Assembly (NCBI RefSeq): GCF_000968535.2
Contig: NC_016112.1
Location: 806,001 to 870,000, forward strand
Length of the DNA stretch: 64,000 nt
Origin: Methylotuvimicrobium alcaliphilum 20Z
GTDB taxonomy: Bacteria; Pseudomonadota; Gammaproteobacteria; Methylococcales; Methylomonadaceae
Reading direction: 5' to 3'
The translations under genes were made by a program, and so were the position numbers. The notes beneath the pieces were generated by a model. The model was not told the DNA's origin, searched no databases, and worked only from the letters and a program-made list of their open reading frames with translations. Below, piece after piece: positions 8,359 through 17,372 of this stretch (the first letter of the stretch is position 1; each line of letters begins with the position of its first letter).

Positions 8359-9431
8359 TGAAAATTTCAGTTATCACTGCAACTTATAATAGCGAAAAAA
8401 CATTGCAGGCTTGTCTTGAGAGTGTAGTTAGCCAGACGGCTTTAGAGCACATTGAACACATCATAGTGGACGGTCGCTCAACCGATAGTACGCTGACGCT
8501 GGTTAACAACTATCCGCATGTCAGTAAGGTAATATCAGCCAAAGACAGGGGTATTTATCATGCATTCAATCGCGGTGTTGAGTTGGCAACAGGTGATGTT
8601 GTTTACTTTTTAAATTCTGACGATTGCTTCTATGATGATAAAGTTATTGAACAAGTTATATCTGAGTTTACTTCTGCGCACCAATACTATCTTGGAGCTG
8701 TGTTATGCATAAATCCGAATAACGGTAACAGTTATTTCACTATTCAACAAGACACTACTTTGGCTAACCGCCGACCCTGCCATCAGGGTTTTTTTTGCCG
8801 TTTAGAAATGTTTGAAGAATTTGGTGTGTTTAATGAATGCTTTAATATCGCGGCCGATATGTATCTAATGAAAAAAATCATGCAGCATACTAAAGGCATT
8901 GTAACAGACAGGCCGATTGCAAAATTCAGCTTACGCGGAATGAGTAGTAATGACGACAGCAAGGCTATCCTACTACGTCAGCATGGCATGATCGATGAAT
9001 TGCTCGATAACAGTAATTCTCAGCACGAAATGTCGGAGAAGCTGACTATGCAAACGCAGAACCTGTTGTCGTTCAAGCAGTTGATGCTCAATATTCTTCA
9101 AGGAAGTTTAAACGTCAACTTTTTGAAGGAAAAACGTCTGGTGATTTTCGGTACACGTGAGTTATCGCAGCTGTTTTATCTTTTTCTCAGTCAACAGCGG
9201 TTGCAGGTGATAGGTTTTGTCGTCTCGTCAGCCGATAATCTACTTTCTCCTTATCAGCATGTTCCCGTACTGAGTTTACAGGAGCTTCATTTAGTGAAAC
9301 CAGATGTTGTGGTGAACTGCATTGAAGGTAATCATGAAGCTGCGGTTACGACACGAATCCGAGAGGCCTGTCCTAGTGTTGACGTGCTAAGTTGGCGAGA
9401 CTTTACGATCAATTGCCTAATCAGTATGTAG
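8358..9431 (+). CDS. Family 2 glycosyltransferase with C-terminal Rossmann-like domain
   Basis: A 357-residue protein read from ATG at 8358. An open frame continues upstream to 8331, but that part lies inside the previous gene. GT-A features are 'ISVITATYNSEKTLQACLESV', 'HIIVDGRSTDSTL' and 'FLNSDDCFYDD'. The last 100 residues carry 'RLVIFGTRELSQLFYLFL' and 'VIGFVVSS', the same appended FGxx fold as in the preceding gene. This type of GT2 (WcaA/PglI-like, 'DRGIYHAFNRG' motif) usually extends oligosaccharides in the cytoplasm. The specific linkage is unknown. Confidence 0.85.
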   Translation: MKISVITATYNSEKTLQACLESVVSQTALEHIEHIIVDGRSTDSTLTLVNNYPHVSKVISAKDRGIYHAFNRGVELATGDVVYFLNSDDCFYDDKVIEQVISEFTSAHQYYLGAVLCINPNNGNSYFTIQQDTTLANRRPCHQGFFCRLEMFEEFGVFNECFNIAADMYLMKKIMQHTKGIVTDRPIAKFSLRGMSSNDDSKAILLRQHGMIDELLDNSNSQHEMSEKLTMQTQNLLSFKQLMLNILQGSLNVNFLKEKRLVIFGTRELSQLFYLFLSQQRLQVIGFVVSSADNLLSPYQHVPVLSLQELHLVKPDVVVNCIEGNHEAAVTTRIREACPSVDVLSWRDFTINCLISM

Positions 9432-9449
9432 CGATCAATGAATATTAGT

Positions 9450-9600
9450 GGCTCTTCCGGATTTCCCGTGGTAATTTGAAAAATTAGCGGCAAAGCAAAT
9501 TCTTAATGAATAAATTACATTTAATATCGGTTGCTTAAAGAAAATCTTCTTTTCTTATTCGGTGTCGATCCGCTATTACCACGGCAAGTATGGAAGAGCC
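9450..9600. mobile_element. ISL3-type MITE with perfect 8-bp target duplication
   Basis: A 151-bp non-coding element bounded by GGCTCTTCC (9450-9458) and its complement GGAAGAGCC (9592-9600). A second block of the inverted repeat follows inside (CCGTGGTAA / TTACCACGG). It is flanked on both sides by ATATTAGT (9442-9449 and 9601-9608). ISL3-family elements make 8-bp duplications, and 25 bases at its left end are identical, in complement, to the right end of the ISL3 relic at 55453-55477. It was evidently mobilised in trans by an ISL3 transposase. Confidence 0.85.
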
Positions 9601-9652
9601 ATATTAGTCGCACATACTAAATAACCATAATATACCTAAAAATGGAGTAGTT

Positions 9653-10978
9653 TTGTTAATAACAGATAATGATGTGAGTTATGTATCTTCTTCGTGTATA
9701 GATCCTATAGGGCGAGTATTTTTTTATAAGGAACGTCTCTTTAGAACTATTTGTTGTCCATCATCTGCCGCACTATACCAAAAGTTTATACTAGAGGATG
9801 TTTTTCAAGATGCAAAATCTATTGGCTTAGTAAACACATGGATACCAGAAGATATTGAATTTAATAACGCAAATATTTTGTTAGAACATGAGGTATTAAA
9901 CTTTGCGTCTCATGCAGCAGAATTAACAGCTGAGTCATTATGGAAAGCGGCAAATATGATCGTCAATCTAAATAATTTATTGCTTTCGTTTTTTTTGCAA
10001 CTCAAGGACTGTCATCCATGGAATGTAATGATGAAGTATGGTCAGCCAATTTATATAGACTTCGGGTCAATAGTGGCTTATAAGGAGTTTAATTTATTGT
10101 GGTATGAGGAGTTTAAAAAGTTTTATTTGATACCACTATGGCTATATAAAAACTATGGTGAAAAGGCTTCTAATGAATACAGAAAAGAGCATTGTACGGG
10201 GTTTGGTCATTATTTTATGACGAAAGTTTTTCCAACAGATCAGTTTGACTTTCCTAGGTTCACCGGAAAGGTATCAGATAGAGTGACAATATCTGCCTTT
10301 TTTGAAGACGTAAAAAATTGGCTAATCTTAAATCAGCCTGTGGCTAATAAGAAAAAATGGGCAGGTTATATTCAATCCGGGGATGATCAAAATCCCTTAA
10401 AGCCTATCTCAATAAAACATAAATTTGTGTTTGATGAAATTTCGAGAATTCGGCCTAAGAAGGTTTTGGATATGGCTTCAAATAAGGGTTTTTATTCGGA
10501 AGTTGCTGCACGTTTAGGAGCGAAGGTAATTAGCTTTGATAATGAAGAGTTTAACGTAAATAAATGTAACCAGGTTGCTGAACAGCACCACTTGAATATT
10601 ACAGCAGTTTTGCTCGATTTCCTACATCCTACTCCGCCCTCAGGAATAGGACTGAGTTTTCCATCTGCTTATGATAGATTTCAGGCTGATATGCTTTTGG
10701 TGCTTGGCTTTATACATCATATTTGTATTGGAATGGGTGTTTCATTAACACTTTTTAGTAAAATATTGCTTAGCTATAAACCAAACAATATCATCATTGA
10801 GTTTGTTTATGCTGATGATGTTCATGTTACAAATTGGAAAAAGTCTATACCTTTAGATTACTCCCGAAGCGCATTAAACAATTTGATGGATAATGAAGGA
10901 TTTTTAATTAGCTCTGAGGTCTGTGTTGAGTATAAAGGAGTTCATAGAGATATAGTTTTATTTTCTAAAGTTATCTAG
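9653..10978 (+). CDS. Putative kinase-like/SAM-dependent methyltransferase fusion protein
   Basis: A 441-residue protein starting at TTG 9653, with GGAG just upstream at 9644-9647. Residues 1-170 contain 'LKDCHPWNVMM' (near 117) and 'YIDFGSIV' (near 134-141), which look like the catalytic and metal-binding loops of a protein-kinase/aminoglycoside-phosphotransferase fold. Residues 260-440 contain 'VLDMASNKGFYSEVAARLGAKVISFD', a class I methyltransferase SAM site, in a protein type resembling NoeA-like nodulation proteins. The gene is visibly more AT-rich than pse or sterol genes, which suggests separate acquisition. A role in modifying a surface sugar is inference from context. Confidence 0.65.
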   Translation: MLITDNDVSYVSSSCIDPIGRVFFYKERLFRTICCPSSAALYQKFILEDVFQDAKSIGLVNTWIPEDIEFNNANILLEHEVLNFASHAAELTAESLWKAANMIVNLNNLLLSFFLQLKDCHPWNVMMKYGQPIYIDFGSIVAYKEFNLLWYEEFKKFYLIPLWLYKNYGEKASNEYRKEHCTGFGHYFMTKVFPTDQFDFPRFTGKVSDRVTISAFFEDVKNWLILNQPVANKKKWAGYIQSGDDQNPLKPISIKHKFVFDEISRIRPKKVLDMASNKGFYSEVAARLGAKVISFDNEEFNVNKCNQVAEQHHLNITAVLLDFLHPTPPSGIGLSFPSAYDRFQADMLLVLGFIHHICIGMGVSLTLFSKILLSYKPNNIIIEFVYADDVHVTNWKKSIPLDYSRSALNNLMDNEGFLISSEVCVEYKGVHRDIVLFSKVI

Positions 10979-11006
10979 CACATCAAAATTTTGACGGGAG
11001 ATTTTA

Positions 11007-11927
11007 GTGGTGAATAATGAGACGCGTATCATGCTTGAAGAGGAAATAAGTTTACGGTTGCATAACCTTAATCGTAAATTTGAAATAGAAAACGCGATTC
11101 ATAAAGTTCTGCTAGGTAAGTTGCTGGCTAAGCTTAATCAGGGATCTCTAACGTCATTGCACGAAGCCGAGTTTAGAGTGTTTTCGCAGTTTGGTGATGA
11201 TGGCATTATTCAATATCTGATTAGTCAATTGCTGATCGAAGATTGCCGTTTTATTGAGTTTGGTGTTGAAAATTACAATGAATCCAATACTCGATTTTTG
11301 TTGGAAAACAATAACTGGCAGGGTTTAGTAATCGATGGTTCCGATGAAAACGTGCAATATATCAAAAGTACCCAAAATTACTGGCGCCATGATTTAACAG
11401 CTTTGTGTGGTTTTGTGACGAAACAAAATATTAATCAAACAATTTCCGAAGCGGGGTTTAGTGGAAATATTGGTCTGCTGCATATTGATATAGATGGCAA
11501 CGACTATTGGATTTGGAAAGCAATCACTGTGGTGCGGCCTACTATTATCATCATGGAGTATAACAGTCTTTTTGGTATCGAACGCAGTATTACTATTCCA
11601 TACAAACCGGATTTTTCGCGTTTTGCTGAGCATTACAGTGGATTGTATGCAGGCTGCTCGTTGCTTGCATTATGTGAACTTGCCGTAGAGAAAGGTTATG
11701 AGTTCGTAGGTTGTAACAGTGCTGGTAACAATGCTTATTTTGTCCGGAAAGATCAGTTGGGGTCATTAAAGGCACTTAGTTGCAAAGAAGGCTATGTATT
11801 AGCCAAATTTCGTGAACACCGTGATGAAAAAGGTTTACTAACGTTTACCTCTGGTCTTGAGGCGGTTGAATGCTTGCGTGGTATGCCAGTTTTTAATACG
11901 CGGTCACAGCAGATAGAGGCCTTTTAA
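11007..11927 (+). CDS. FkbM-like hypothetical protein of a glycan locus
   Basis: A 306-residue protein with no signal peptide or membrane segment. 'FSQFGDDGIIQYLI', 'FIEFGVENYNESNTRFLLE' and 'LLHIDIDGNDYWIW' are recurrent in proteins of polysaccharide loci and resemble the FkbM-type methyltransferase fold, though a canonical SAM-binding glycine loop is not obvious. Two consecutive GTG codons are possible starts (11007, 11010), with GGGAG at 10996-11000. Function is unassigned; O-methylation of a sugar is one possibility. Confidence 0.6.
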   Translation: MVNNETRIMLEEEISLRLHNLNRKFEIENAIHKVLLGKLLAKLNQGSLTSLHEAEFRVFSQFGDDGIIQYLISQLLIEDCRFIEFGVENYNESNTRFLLENNNWQGLVIDGSDENVQYIKSTQNYWRHDLTALCGFVTKQNINQTISEAGFSGNIGLLHIDIDGNDYWIWKAITVVRPTIIIMEYNSLFGIERSITIPYKPDFSRFAEHYSGLYAGCSLLALCELAVEKGYEFVGCNSAGNNAYFVRKDQLGSLKALSCKEGYVLAKFREHRDEKGLLTFTSGLEAVECLRGMPVFNTRSQQIEAF

Positions 11928-11928
11928 C

Positions 11929-13038
11929 GTGAAGTCTTTTATCCCCGTATACCAGCCTGACCTGTCAGGAAATGAAAAGGCATATGTCAACGAATGCATC
12001 GATACTACATGGATTTCGTCTAAGGGGCGCTTTGTTACGGAATTCGAGCAGCAGTTTGCAAAATCGACTGATGTATCATTCGCTGTTTCGGTATCAAATG
12101 GCACGGTAGCATTACACTTAGCCTTGTTAGCGTTGGGAGTTGGACCAGGCGATGAGGTTATTGTGCCCTCGTTTACCTATGTCGCCTCAATTAATGCCAT
12201 TCATTATGTCGGTGCTATGCCTGTATTTGTGGACATTGAAGCAGAAAGCTGGCAAATGGACTGTAAGCAGGTCGAGCGTTGCATAACAACAAAAACAAAA
12301 GCAATAATGGCTGTACATCTATATGGACATCCTTGTGATATGGTGATTCTGCAGCAGTTAGCGCGGCAACATAAATTATATCTGCTTGAAGACTGTGCCG
12401 AAGCCTTTGGCACCAAATTATATGGAATGCATGTCGGAAATTTCTCTGATGTGGCAACCTACAGCTTTTTTGGCAACAAAACTATTACCACAGGTGAGGG
12501 TGGTATGGTAGTGACACAGAATGTAGAGCTAGATAGCGAAGTTCGACATTTAAAGGGGCAAGGGCTGAAGGCTGGGCGAGAATACTGGCATGATATTGTT
12601 GGCTATAACTATCGCATGACAAATATTTGTGCAGCAATTGGGCTAGCCCAATTGGAGAGAGCTGAAGGTTTTCTTAAATGCAAACAGAATATTGCGCAAT
12701 ATTATTTGCGGCAGTTGGCCGATTTACCGTTAACTATGCAAGTTATACAGCAGGGCGCCTGGCACAGTTGGTGGATGTTCTCAATATTAACGGATACTAC
12801 CGTGCAGCGTGATGCGTTAAGGAAGCATTTACTGGATGCGGGGATTGAAACCCGTCCGTTGTTTAATCCAGTACATTTGATGCCTATGTATAACCAGGAG
12901 CAAATATTGCCGATATCGGAAAATATTGCTAGTCGTGGGGTGAATCTGCCTAGTTGGCCGGGCTTGACTATTGAGCAGTTACAGCGAATTGTTGCGGAGG
13001 TAAGAGTCTTTTTTAAGCGTGAATATAGTAAGTTATGA
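11929..13038 (+). CDS. DegT/DnrJ/EryC1 aminotransferase, GDP-perosamine synthase-like
   Basis: A 369-residue PLP-dependent sugar aminotransferase starting at GTG 11929. 'SNGTVALHLALLAL' binds the cofactor phosphate near 56-69, 'EDCAEAFG' contains the aspartate near 155, and the Schiff-base lysine is near 184 in 'SFFGNKTITTGEGG'. The opening 'IPVYQPDLSGNEKAYVNE' and 'TTWISSKG' resemble perosamine synthases, which act on a 4-keto-6-deoxy sugar nucleotide. It is followed with a 4-base overlap by an acyltransferase, the usual pairing for making an N-acylated amino sugar. Substrate is inferred only. Confidence 0.82.
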   Translation: MKSFIPVYQPDLSGNEKAYVNECIDTTWISSKGRFVTEFEQQFAKSTDVSFAVSVSNGTVALHLALLALGVGPGDEVIVPSFTYVASINAIHYVGAMPVFVDIEAESWQMDCKQVERCITTKTKAIMAVHLYGHPCDMVILQQLARQHKLYLLEDCAEAFGTKLYGMHVGNFSDVATYSFFGNKTITTGEGGMVVTQNVELDSEVRHLKGQGLKAGREYWHDIVGYNYRMTNICAAIGLAQLERAEGFLKCKQNIAQYYLRQLADLPLTMQVIQQGAWHSWWMFSILTDTTVQRDALRKHLLDAGIETRPLFNPVHLMPMYNQEQILPISENIASRGVNLPSWPGLTIEQLQRIVAEVRVFFKREYSKL

Positions 13039-13682
13039 CTCATGAAGCCGAAACATTATATATTTTTGGTGCGGGGAGCTTTACTCGTTGCGTGATGCAT
13101 CTGGTCTCGCAAGTAGCGAGAGCCCGGCATTTGGATTACTGGATTGTTGATAGGCAGATAGCGCAGAATAATTTCATTCAAGATCGATTAATCTCTGAGT
13201 CCACTTTTTATGGAAGCGCTAAAAAACCATTTTATTTTAATATTCCTATTGCCGATGTGGAAATCAGAGAAAAAATTGCTCTGAATTGTTTAGCGTTGGG
13301 CGGCATGCCGTTAAGCTTGATTGATGATGACTATATCAGTTACAGCGATGTTATTGTTAGAGACGGCGCTATAATCTGCGCAAGAACAATGATAACCACA
13401 GCTGTTTCAATAGGGCGTTTCTTCCACGGTAATATTTATTCATACATAGAGCATGATTGCACAATAGGTGATTTTGTGACTTTTTCGCCTAGGGTTAGTT
13501 GTAATGGTTATGTGAATATTGCCAATAAAGTATTTATCGGTGCGGGCGCGATTATCCGTAATGGTAGTGCTGATAAACCACTGCTGATAGGTGAAGCGGC
13601 GGTAATTGGTATGGGTGCGGTAGTTACGAAAGATGTGCCAGCTTTTGCTACCGTTCTGGGGAATCCTGCCAGAATAGTGTGA
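13035..13682 (+). CDS. NeuD/PglD-like sugar O/N-acyltransferase (left-handed beta-helix)
   Basis: A 215-residue protein. Residues 1-90 have 'LYIFGAGSFTRCVMHLV', the sugar-nucleotide-binding fold of PglD/NeuD proteins. Residues 95-215 are hexapeptide repeats ('IGRFFHGNIYSYIEHDCTIGDFV', then 'IGEAAVIGMGAVVTKDV') ending 'VLGNPARIV', typical of trimeric acetyltransferases. It is coupled to the upstream aminotransferase by an ATGA overlap, so it probably acylates the amino group made there. It could conceivably stand in for the missing PseH, but PseH is a GNAT-fold enzyme, so this is not my preferred reading. Confidence 0.8.
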   Translation: MTHEAETLYIFGAGSFTRCVMHLVSQVARARHLDYWIVDRQIAQNNFIQDRLISESTFYGSAKKPFYFNIPIADVEIREKIALNCLALGGMPLSLIDDDYISYSDVIVRDGAIICARTMITTAVSIGRFFHGNIYSYIEHDCTIGDFVTFSPRVSCNGYVNIANKVFIGAGAIIRNGSADKPLLIGEAAVIGMGAVVTKDVPAFATVLGNPARIV

Positions 13683-13714
13683 TGATTAATAAAATGAATG
13701 AAGGGAGTTGATGC

Positions 13715-14866
13715 GTGATTAAGGTTGCATTGATGCCTCAGTTTTTTGGCTGGGCAGGTGGGCTGGAGTTTCTTAGAAATATCAGTATAGGCCTTCATTC
13801 GGTGGCTGACAAGTATGATTTAAGACTGGTTATAGCGTTAAATCATGATTTTCTAAATTCGCCATTATATGAAATATTTACTGATTACTTTCAGCAGATA
13901 ACGTTTTCGAGGGATATCATCTATTATGATGCTGTAACCACAGATTTGGCGGTACGATTGCAAGAGAATAGTGTTAGTGTTGTTGTGGCAGTGAATGGTG
14001 ATTTGGGCGCGACGTTTCCCGTGCCATGGATATCTTATATTCCGGATTTTCAACACAAATATTTTCACCACTTATTTACCGAGCACGAATGTTTCTCGCG
14101 TGAGACTGCGTTTGCCGCAAGGCTGAGAGATTGTAAAGCTATGTTAGTCAATGCGCAGGCAGTAAAACAGGATCTACAGATTTTTTACCCGTGGATAAAT
14201 TCAAAACGCATTTTTGTGCTGCCATTTCTGCCTATTTTACAACCGAGCTGGCTTGATATTGAGCCAACAAACGCGCAGCGGAAATACCAACTGCCAAAGC
14301 GTTACTTTATTGTTTGTAATCAGTTCTGGGTGCATAAGGATCATTCTACAGCATTCAGAGCTTTAGCGGCTTTAAAGGATACTAATGTTCATCTCTTGTG
14401 TACCGGTACCTTGGAGGATTACCGTAATTCGCTTTATCAGCAGGAGCTTAAAACTTTATTGGACGAGTTAAAGATTACTGAGCGGGTACACTTTTTAGGT
14501 CATATTCCTAAGCTTGATCAAATTAGTCTACTAAAAGGTGCGCAGGCCCTTGTCCAGCCGACTTTATTTGAAGGGGGAGCTGGTGGAGGGGCTACCTATG
14601 ATGCTGTTGCTGTTGGTGTTCCGGTATTGCTATCGGATATCGCAGTAAATAAGGAGATATCTATTCCCCATGTGCAGTTCTTTGTCGCTGGTGATGCTAG
14701 GCATTTAGCCGTGTTGATGGAGCAGTTATTGCGATGCCCATGTTCTCGGCTTGCTAGATCCGAGTTGTTACAACAAATGCATGAAAATCAGCAAAGATTG
14801 GGGGGCGCTCTATATAAATCAATTAAGTATACGCTTGATGTTTATGCCCAGTTAAATGAAGGCTAA
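13715..14866 (+). CDS. Family 1/4 (GT-B) glycosyltransferase
   Basis: A 383-residue GT-B protein starting at GTG 13715 with AAGGGAG upstream. The donor-binding half is clear: 'FIVCNQFWVHKDHSTAFRAL', 'VHFLGHIPKLDQISLLKGA', and 'PTLFEGGAGGGATYDAVAVG', the GT4 family glutamate-containing loop. The N-terminal half shows 'LMPQFFGWAGGLEFLRN', the acceptor-side glycine loop. It probably works in the cytoplasm on the glycan assembled by this island. Its end overlaps the convergent HAD gene by 15 bases. Confidence 0.83.
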   Translation: MIKVALMPQFFGWAGGLEFLRNISIGLHSVADKYDLRLVIALNHDFLNSPLYEIFTDYFQQITFSRDIIYYDAVTTDLAVRLQENSVSVVVAVNGDLGATFPVPWISYIPDFQHKYFHHLFTEHECFSRETAFAARLRDCKAMLVNAQAVKQDLQIFYPWINSKRIFVLPFLPILQPSWLDIEPTNAQRKYQLPKRYFIVCNQFWVHKDHSTAFRALAALKDTNVHLLCTGTLEDYRNSLYQQELKTLLDELKITERVHFLGHIPKLDQISLLKGAQALVQPTLFEGGAGGGATYDAVAVGVPVLLSDIAVNKEISIPHVQFFVAGDARHLAVLMEQLLRCPCSRLARSELLQQMHENQQRLGGALYKSIKYTLDVYAQLNEG

Positions 14867-15508
14867 TTCTGCGAGGTTTGTTAGTGATAGTATGCGCCAT
14901 TTTGCATCGGCTGAAGTAGGAACTTTTGCATCTTTATGACAGCCTGCCATTATCCTTATTGTGATCATCCCTAGCTTGTTCAAATTAACAAAGTCTTTAT
15001 TCGGATTATCCCCTACATATACCATATCCTGCCATTCGCATTTCTCAGCTTTTCTAATTAACTCGAAACAATAAGTCGAAGGCTTCGCATGCTTAATACC
15101 GAAGCGATGGGTAATAAATATCCTTTTAAAGTAATGGGCGATGCCAAGCGCCTCAACTTTATTTTGCTGCACAATTTTATTGCCGTCGGTAACTAAATAT
15201 AGCGGCTTAGGGAGCTGCTGTAATAACTGATGATGTTCTTGCGGCATGCTGATGTTTGGTTTATGCAGCCGGTAGCAGCTGATGCATTTTTTGATATTTG
15301 TCTGAGTGGCTAGTCGGTGTTGTGCAAGCCAGTCGTTAAAAATTCGTCCCCGGCCTTGGTTGTCCAATAATTGGATAAGTGTATTGTAGCTTTCGGCAGC
15401 ATTCAGTTGCCACTGGCTCTTTGCCATCTTGGCTACGGCATGCATGCCGCTTTCCACAAACTGGCGCTCGTCGTAAAGTGTGTCGTCTAAATCAAATATA
15501 TAGATCAC
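14852..15508 (-). CDS. HAD-superfamily hydrolase (phosphatase)
   Basis: A 218-residue HAD protein. An open frame extends further upstream, but the conserved start of the fold, 'IYIFDLDDTLYDERQF', follows directly after GTG at 15506-15508, which overlaps the stop of the upstream gene; I take that as the start. Motif I is DLDDT, motif II is in 'LYLVTDGNK', and motif III/IV is 'MVYVGDNPNKDF'. It most resembles haloacid-dehalogenase-like phosphatases that hydrolyse sugar phosphates. It is the last gene of the pseI operon; its substrate is unknown. Confidence 0.82.
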   Translation of the reverse strand: MIYIFDLDDTLYDERQFVESGMHAVAKMAKSQWQLNAAESYNTLIQLLDNQGRGRIFNDWLAQHRLATQTNIKKCISCYRLHKPNISMPQEHHQLLQQLPKPLYLVTDGNKIVQQNKVEALGIAHYFKRIFITHRFGIKHAKPSTYCFELIRKAEKCEWQDMVYVGDNPNKDFVNLNKLGMITIRIMAGCHKDAKVPTSADAKWRILSLTNLAELAFI

Positions 15509-16446
15509 AAATAAATATCCTGGGCATAACGTATCTGCGTTAACGGCCGAGCTAGCGGATTGAACGGGATAGCGCTGATGTTCCTCCCTAATGTTTCCGT
15601 TAGGCTCCAGTATAGGCTGTCCAGACCCGCTTTGATTCCTAGTGTGGAGGCTCCACCGAAGCGGCCGTTGCATTCAATGACCCAAAGTTTATTATCGGTA
15701 TCGATCATCGCCTGTAGCACTACCGGGCCGGTCAGTTGCATTCCTTCTAGCAATTGCCTTATCAAGGCGTCATATTGAGAAAGAATTGCCGTAGTGCTGA
15801 TTTGCGATTCGCCGTGTTGCACTTTTTCACGGTAGCGGTATATGTGCCCTTTGAGTTTGGCGTTTTTATCCAGCCATGCATCAATACTGACTTCTTTTCC
15901 TCTAATCAGAGGTTGAAAGATTGGTGACTGAAGTGTTGCGGCGTGCTTGAGAGCTGATGATTTGTCGAGACCAAGCCCTATGGCTTTACTACCCGCACCA
16001 TAACGTTCTTTAACAACGAAGTAATCGGCGTAAATGTCGCTAATATTTTCACTGGTAGCGATAATCGGTAAAGCTTTTTCTTTTCCAAAACGAGCAAAGG
16101 CTAATTTATCCAAACACAGTTCAATGCCGGCAATTGGGGCTACCAGAATGTGAATATTTTTCTGGTGAAATGCATTTTTATGTCTTGCCCAAAAAAGCAA
16201 TTCCGCATCGCGGCTTGGTAACACAAAGTCAATATTGCGATCCAAGCAACCGTTGATAATTTTCTCAACGTTGTCATCCGACGTGCTTGGCATTTGCCAA
16301 AATTCATCGGCTAGAAATTTACTAACTACGTTAGAGTCCCTATCTGCGGCCAGGATTGACCCGTTTGGATCGAGTTTCAACAGTGCGGACTTTGCGGCGC
16401 TAAGCAAAGGAATCTTGGCACTAGCGCTGCTGATCATCAACCGCAT
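15505..16446 (-). CDS. ATP-grasp domain protein (carbamoyl-phosphate synthase large-chain-like)
   Basis: A 313-residue single ATP-grasp enzyme. An N-terminal pre-ATP-grasp domain ('MRLMISSASAKIPLLSAAK', 'AADRDSN') is followed by 'YFVVKERYGAGSKAIGL' (ATP-binding lysine) and 'LWVIECNGRFGGAS' (metal-binding Glu/Asn). Such proteins form an amide or phosphoester bond using ATP and occur in nucleotide-sugar loci beside HAD and LicD-type genes. The start shares its first base with the upstream gene's end, and its stop overlaps the HAD start. The product joined is unknown. Confidence 0.8.
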   Translation of the reverse strand: MRLMISSASAKIPLLSAAKSALLKLDPNGSILAADRDSNVVSKFLADEFWQMPSTSDDNVEKIINGCLDRNIDFVLPSRDAELLFWARHKNAFHQKNIHILVAPIAGIELCLDKLAFARFGKEKALPIIATSENISDIYADYFVVKERYGAGSKAIGLGLDKSSALKHAATLQSPIFQPLIRGKEVSIDAWLDKNAKLKGHIYRYREKVQHGESQISTTAILSQYDALIRQLLEGMQLTGPVVLQAMIDTDNKLWVIECNGRFGGASTLGIKAGLDSLYWSLTETLGRNISAIPFNPLARPLTQIRYAQDIYL

Positions 16447-17372
16447 TAGTTTGTCGTGGCCAAAATGCGCTTGCGGACGATGGCTGGCGCTCTGTCGGCG
16501 ATTTCTACACGACGATTGTGATATTCGGTTATGCGGGTGTTTTGTTTAGGTTCGCGCCAGTTGCCATACATAAAAGTCAAAAACTCGTCGGCATGATTTG
16601 GGATGTAAAAATGTTGTCCGAGGAAGCTAGTTTTGGCGAATTGCTCAAAATGAATGGCGGGCGCAAAAAACAAACCTGCGGACGACACCAATTCTGAGTT
16701 TCCTTCTGATAGCCTGCGCATTTGAATGCTAAGGTCAAACGGTATCAGTGTTATACCTGTTTTCGGACTAAATTCGATGTTAATACAGCAATCTTCGCCC
16801 GATACATTGATCATTACGATTTTCCATTCCACTTGGTCTTGTAATGGCGCGAACGGGGCAAAATCTGTCATTAAATTTGTGACCGAAGCAAAATTCTTGC
16901 AATCGACGGCAAAGTCGATGTCGTCATCCCAGCTGATCAGCGCATTGTCCCGCATTACGCCTAAGAGCGTTCCCGAGTCGAGACAGGCTTGAATGTCGTT
17001 CTGTTGTAGATAGTCGTTTAACGAACGCATTAATTGATGAGCGAGGTTCAGAGTCGGGGAGTGTTGAAAAGGGAGTGCCGCCTTGACCTCGTTTTTACTG
17101 GGGATTTGGATTTTATTTTCGTCTATTTCGATTTCCGCAATTAATTGTTGTTTAATGCTGTCGACCCATTGGCTGGTAATGATGATCGATTGAAAGTCCA
17201 GTTTTGGTAGTTCTTTCGGTGAAATGATTGGAATTCCAAGTAAAGATGCGCCATGGCGTTCTACGTCGTTGTCTGCAATGGCAATGATGTTTAGCGCGGG
17301 ATTGTTTTGGATAAAAAACTCGCCCGCCTTGCCGGCGCCAAACAACACAAATTGATTATTCGTTGTTGTCAT
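16446..17372 (-). CDS. LicD-family phosphotransferase with N-terminal Rossmann-like domain
   Basis: A 308-residue protein. Residues 1-75 contain 'FVLFGAGKAGEFFIQN' and 'IIAIADNDVERHG', the same FGxG fold seen in three other proteins of this island. From about residue 95, 'LMRSLNDYLQQNDIQACLDSGTLLGVMRDN' and 'ISWDDDIDFAV' match the LicD/nucleotidyltransferase-like family (DxD in WDDDID), which transfers phosphorylcholine or similar groups from CDP-activated donors. It overlaps pseI by four bases upstream. A TagD-like cytidylyltransferase in the same island could supply a CDP-linked substrate; that link is inference. Confidence 0.8.
   Translation of the reverse strand: MTTTNNQFVLFGAGKAGEFFIQNNPALNIIAIADNDVERHGASLLGIPIISPKELPKLDFQSIIITSQWVDSIKQQLIAEIEIDENKIQIPSKNEVKAALPFQHSPTLNLAHQLMRSLNDYLQQNDIQACLDSGTLLGVMRDNALISWDDDIDFAVDCKNFASVTNLMTDFAPFAPLQDQVEWKIVMINVSGEDCCINIEFSPKTGITLIPFDLSIQMRRLSEGNSELVSSAGLFFAPAIHFEQFAKTSFLGQHFYIPNHADEFLTFMYGNWREPKQNTRITEYHNRRVEIADRAPAIVRKRILATTN

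Noticed and set aside
15509-15673. N-terminal extension of the HAD gene
   Set aside because: It lies within the ATP-grasp gene; the HAD fold starts at GTG 15508, overlapping the upstream stop.
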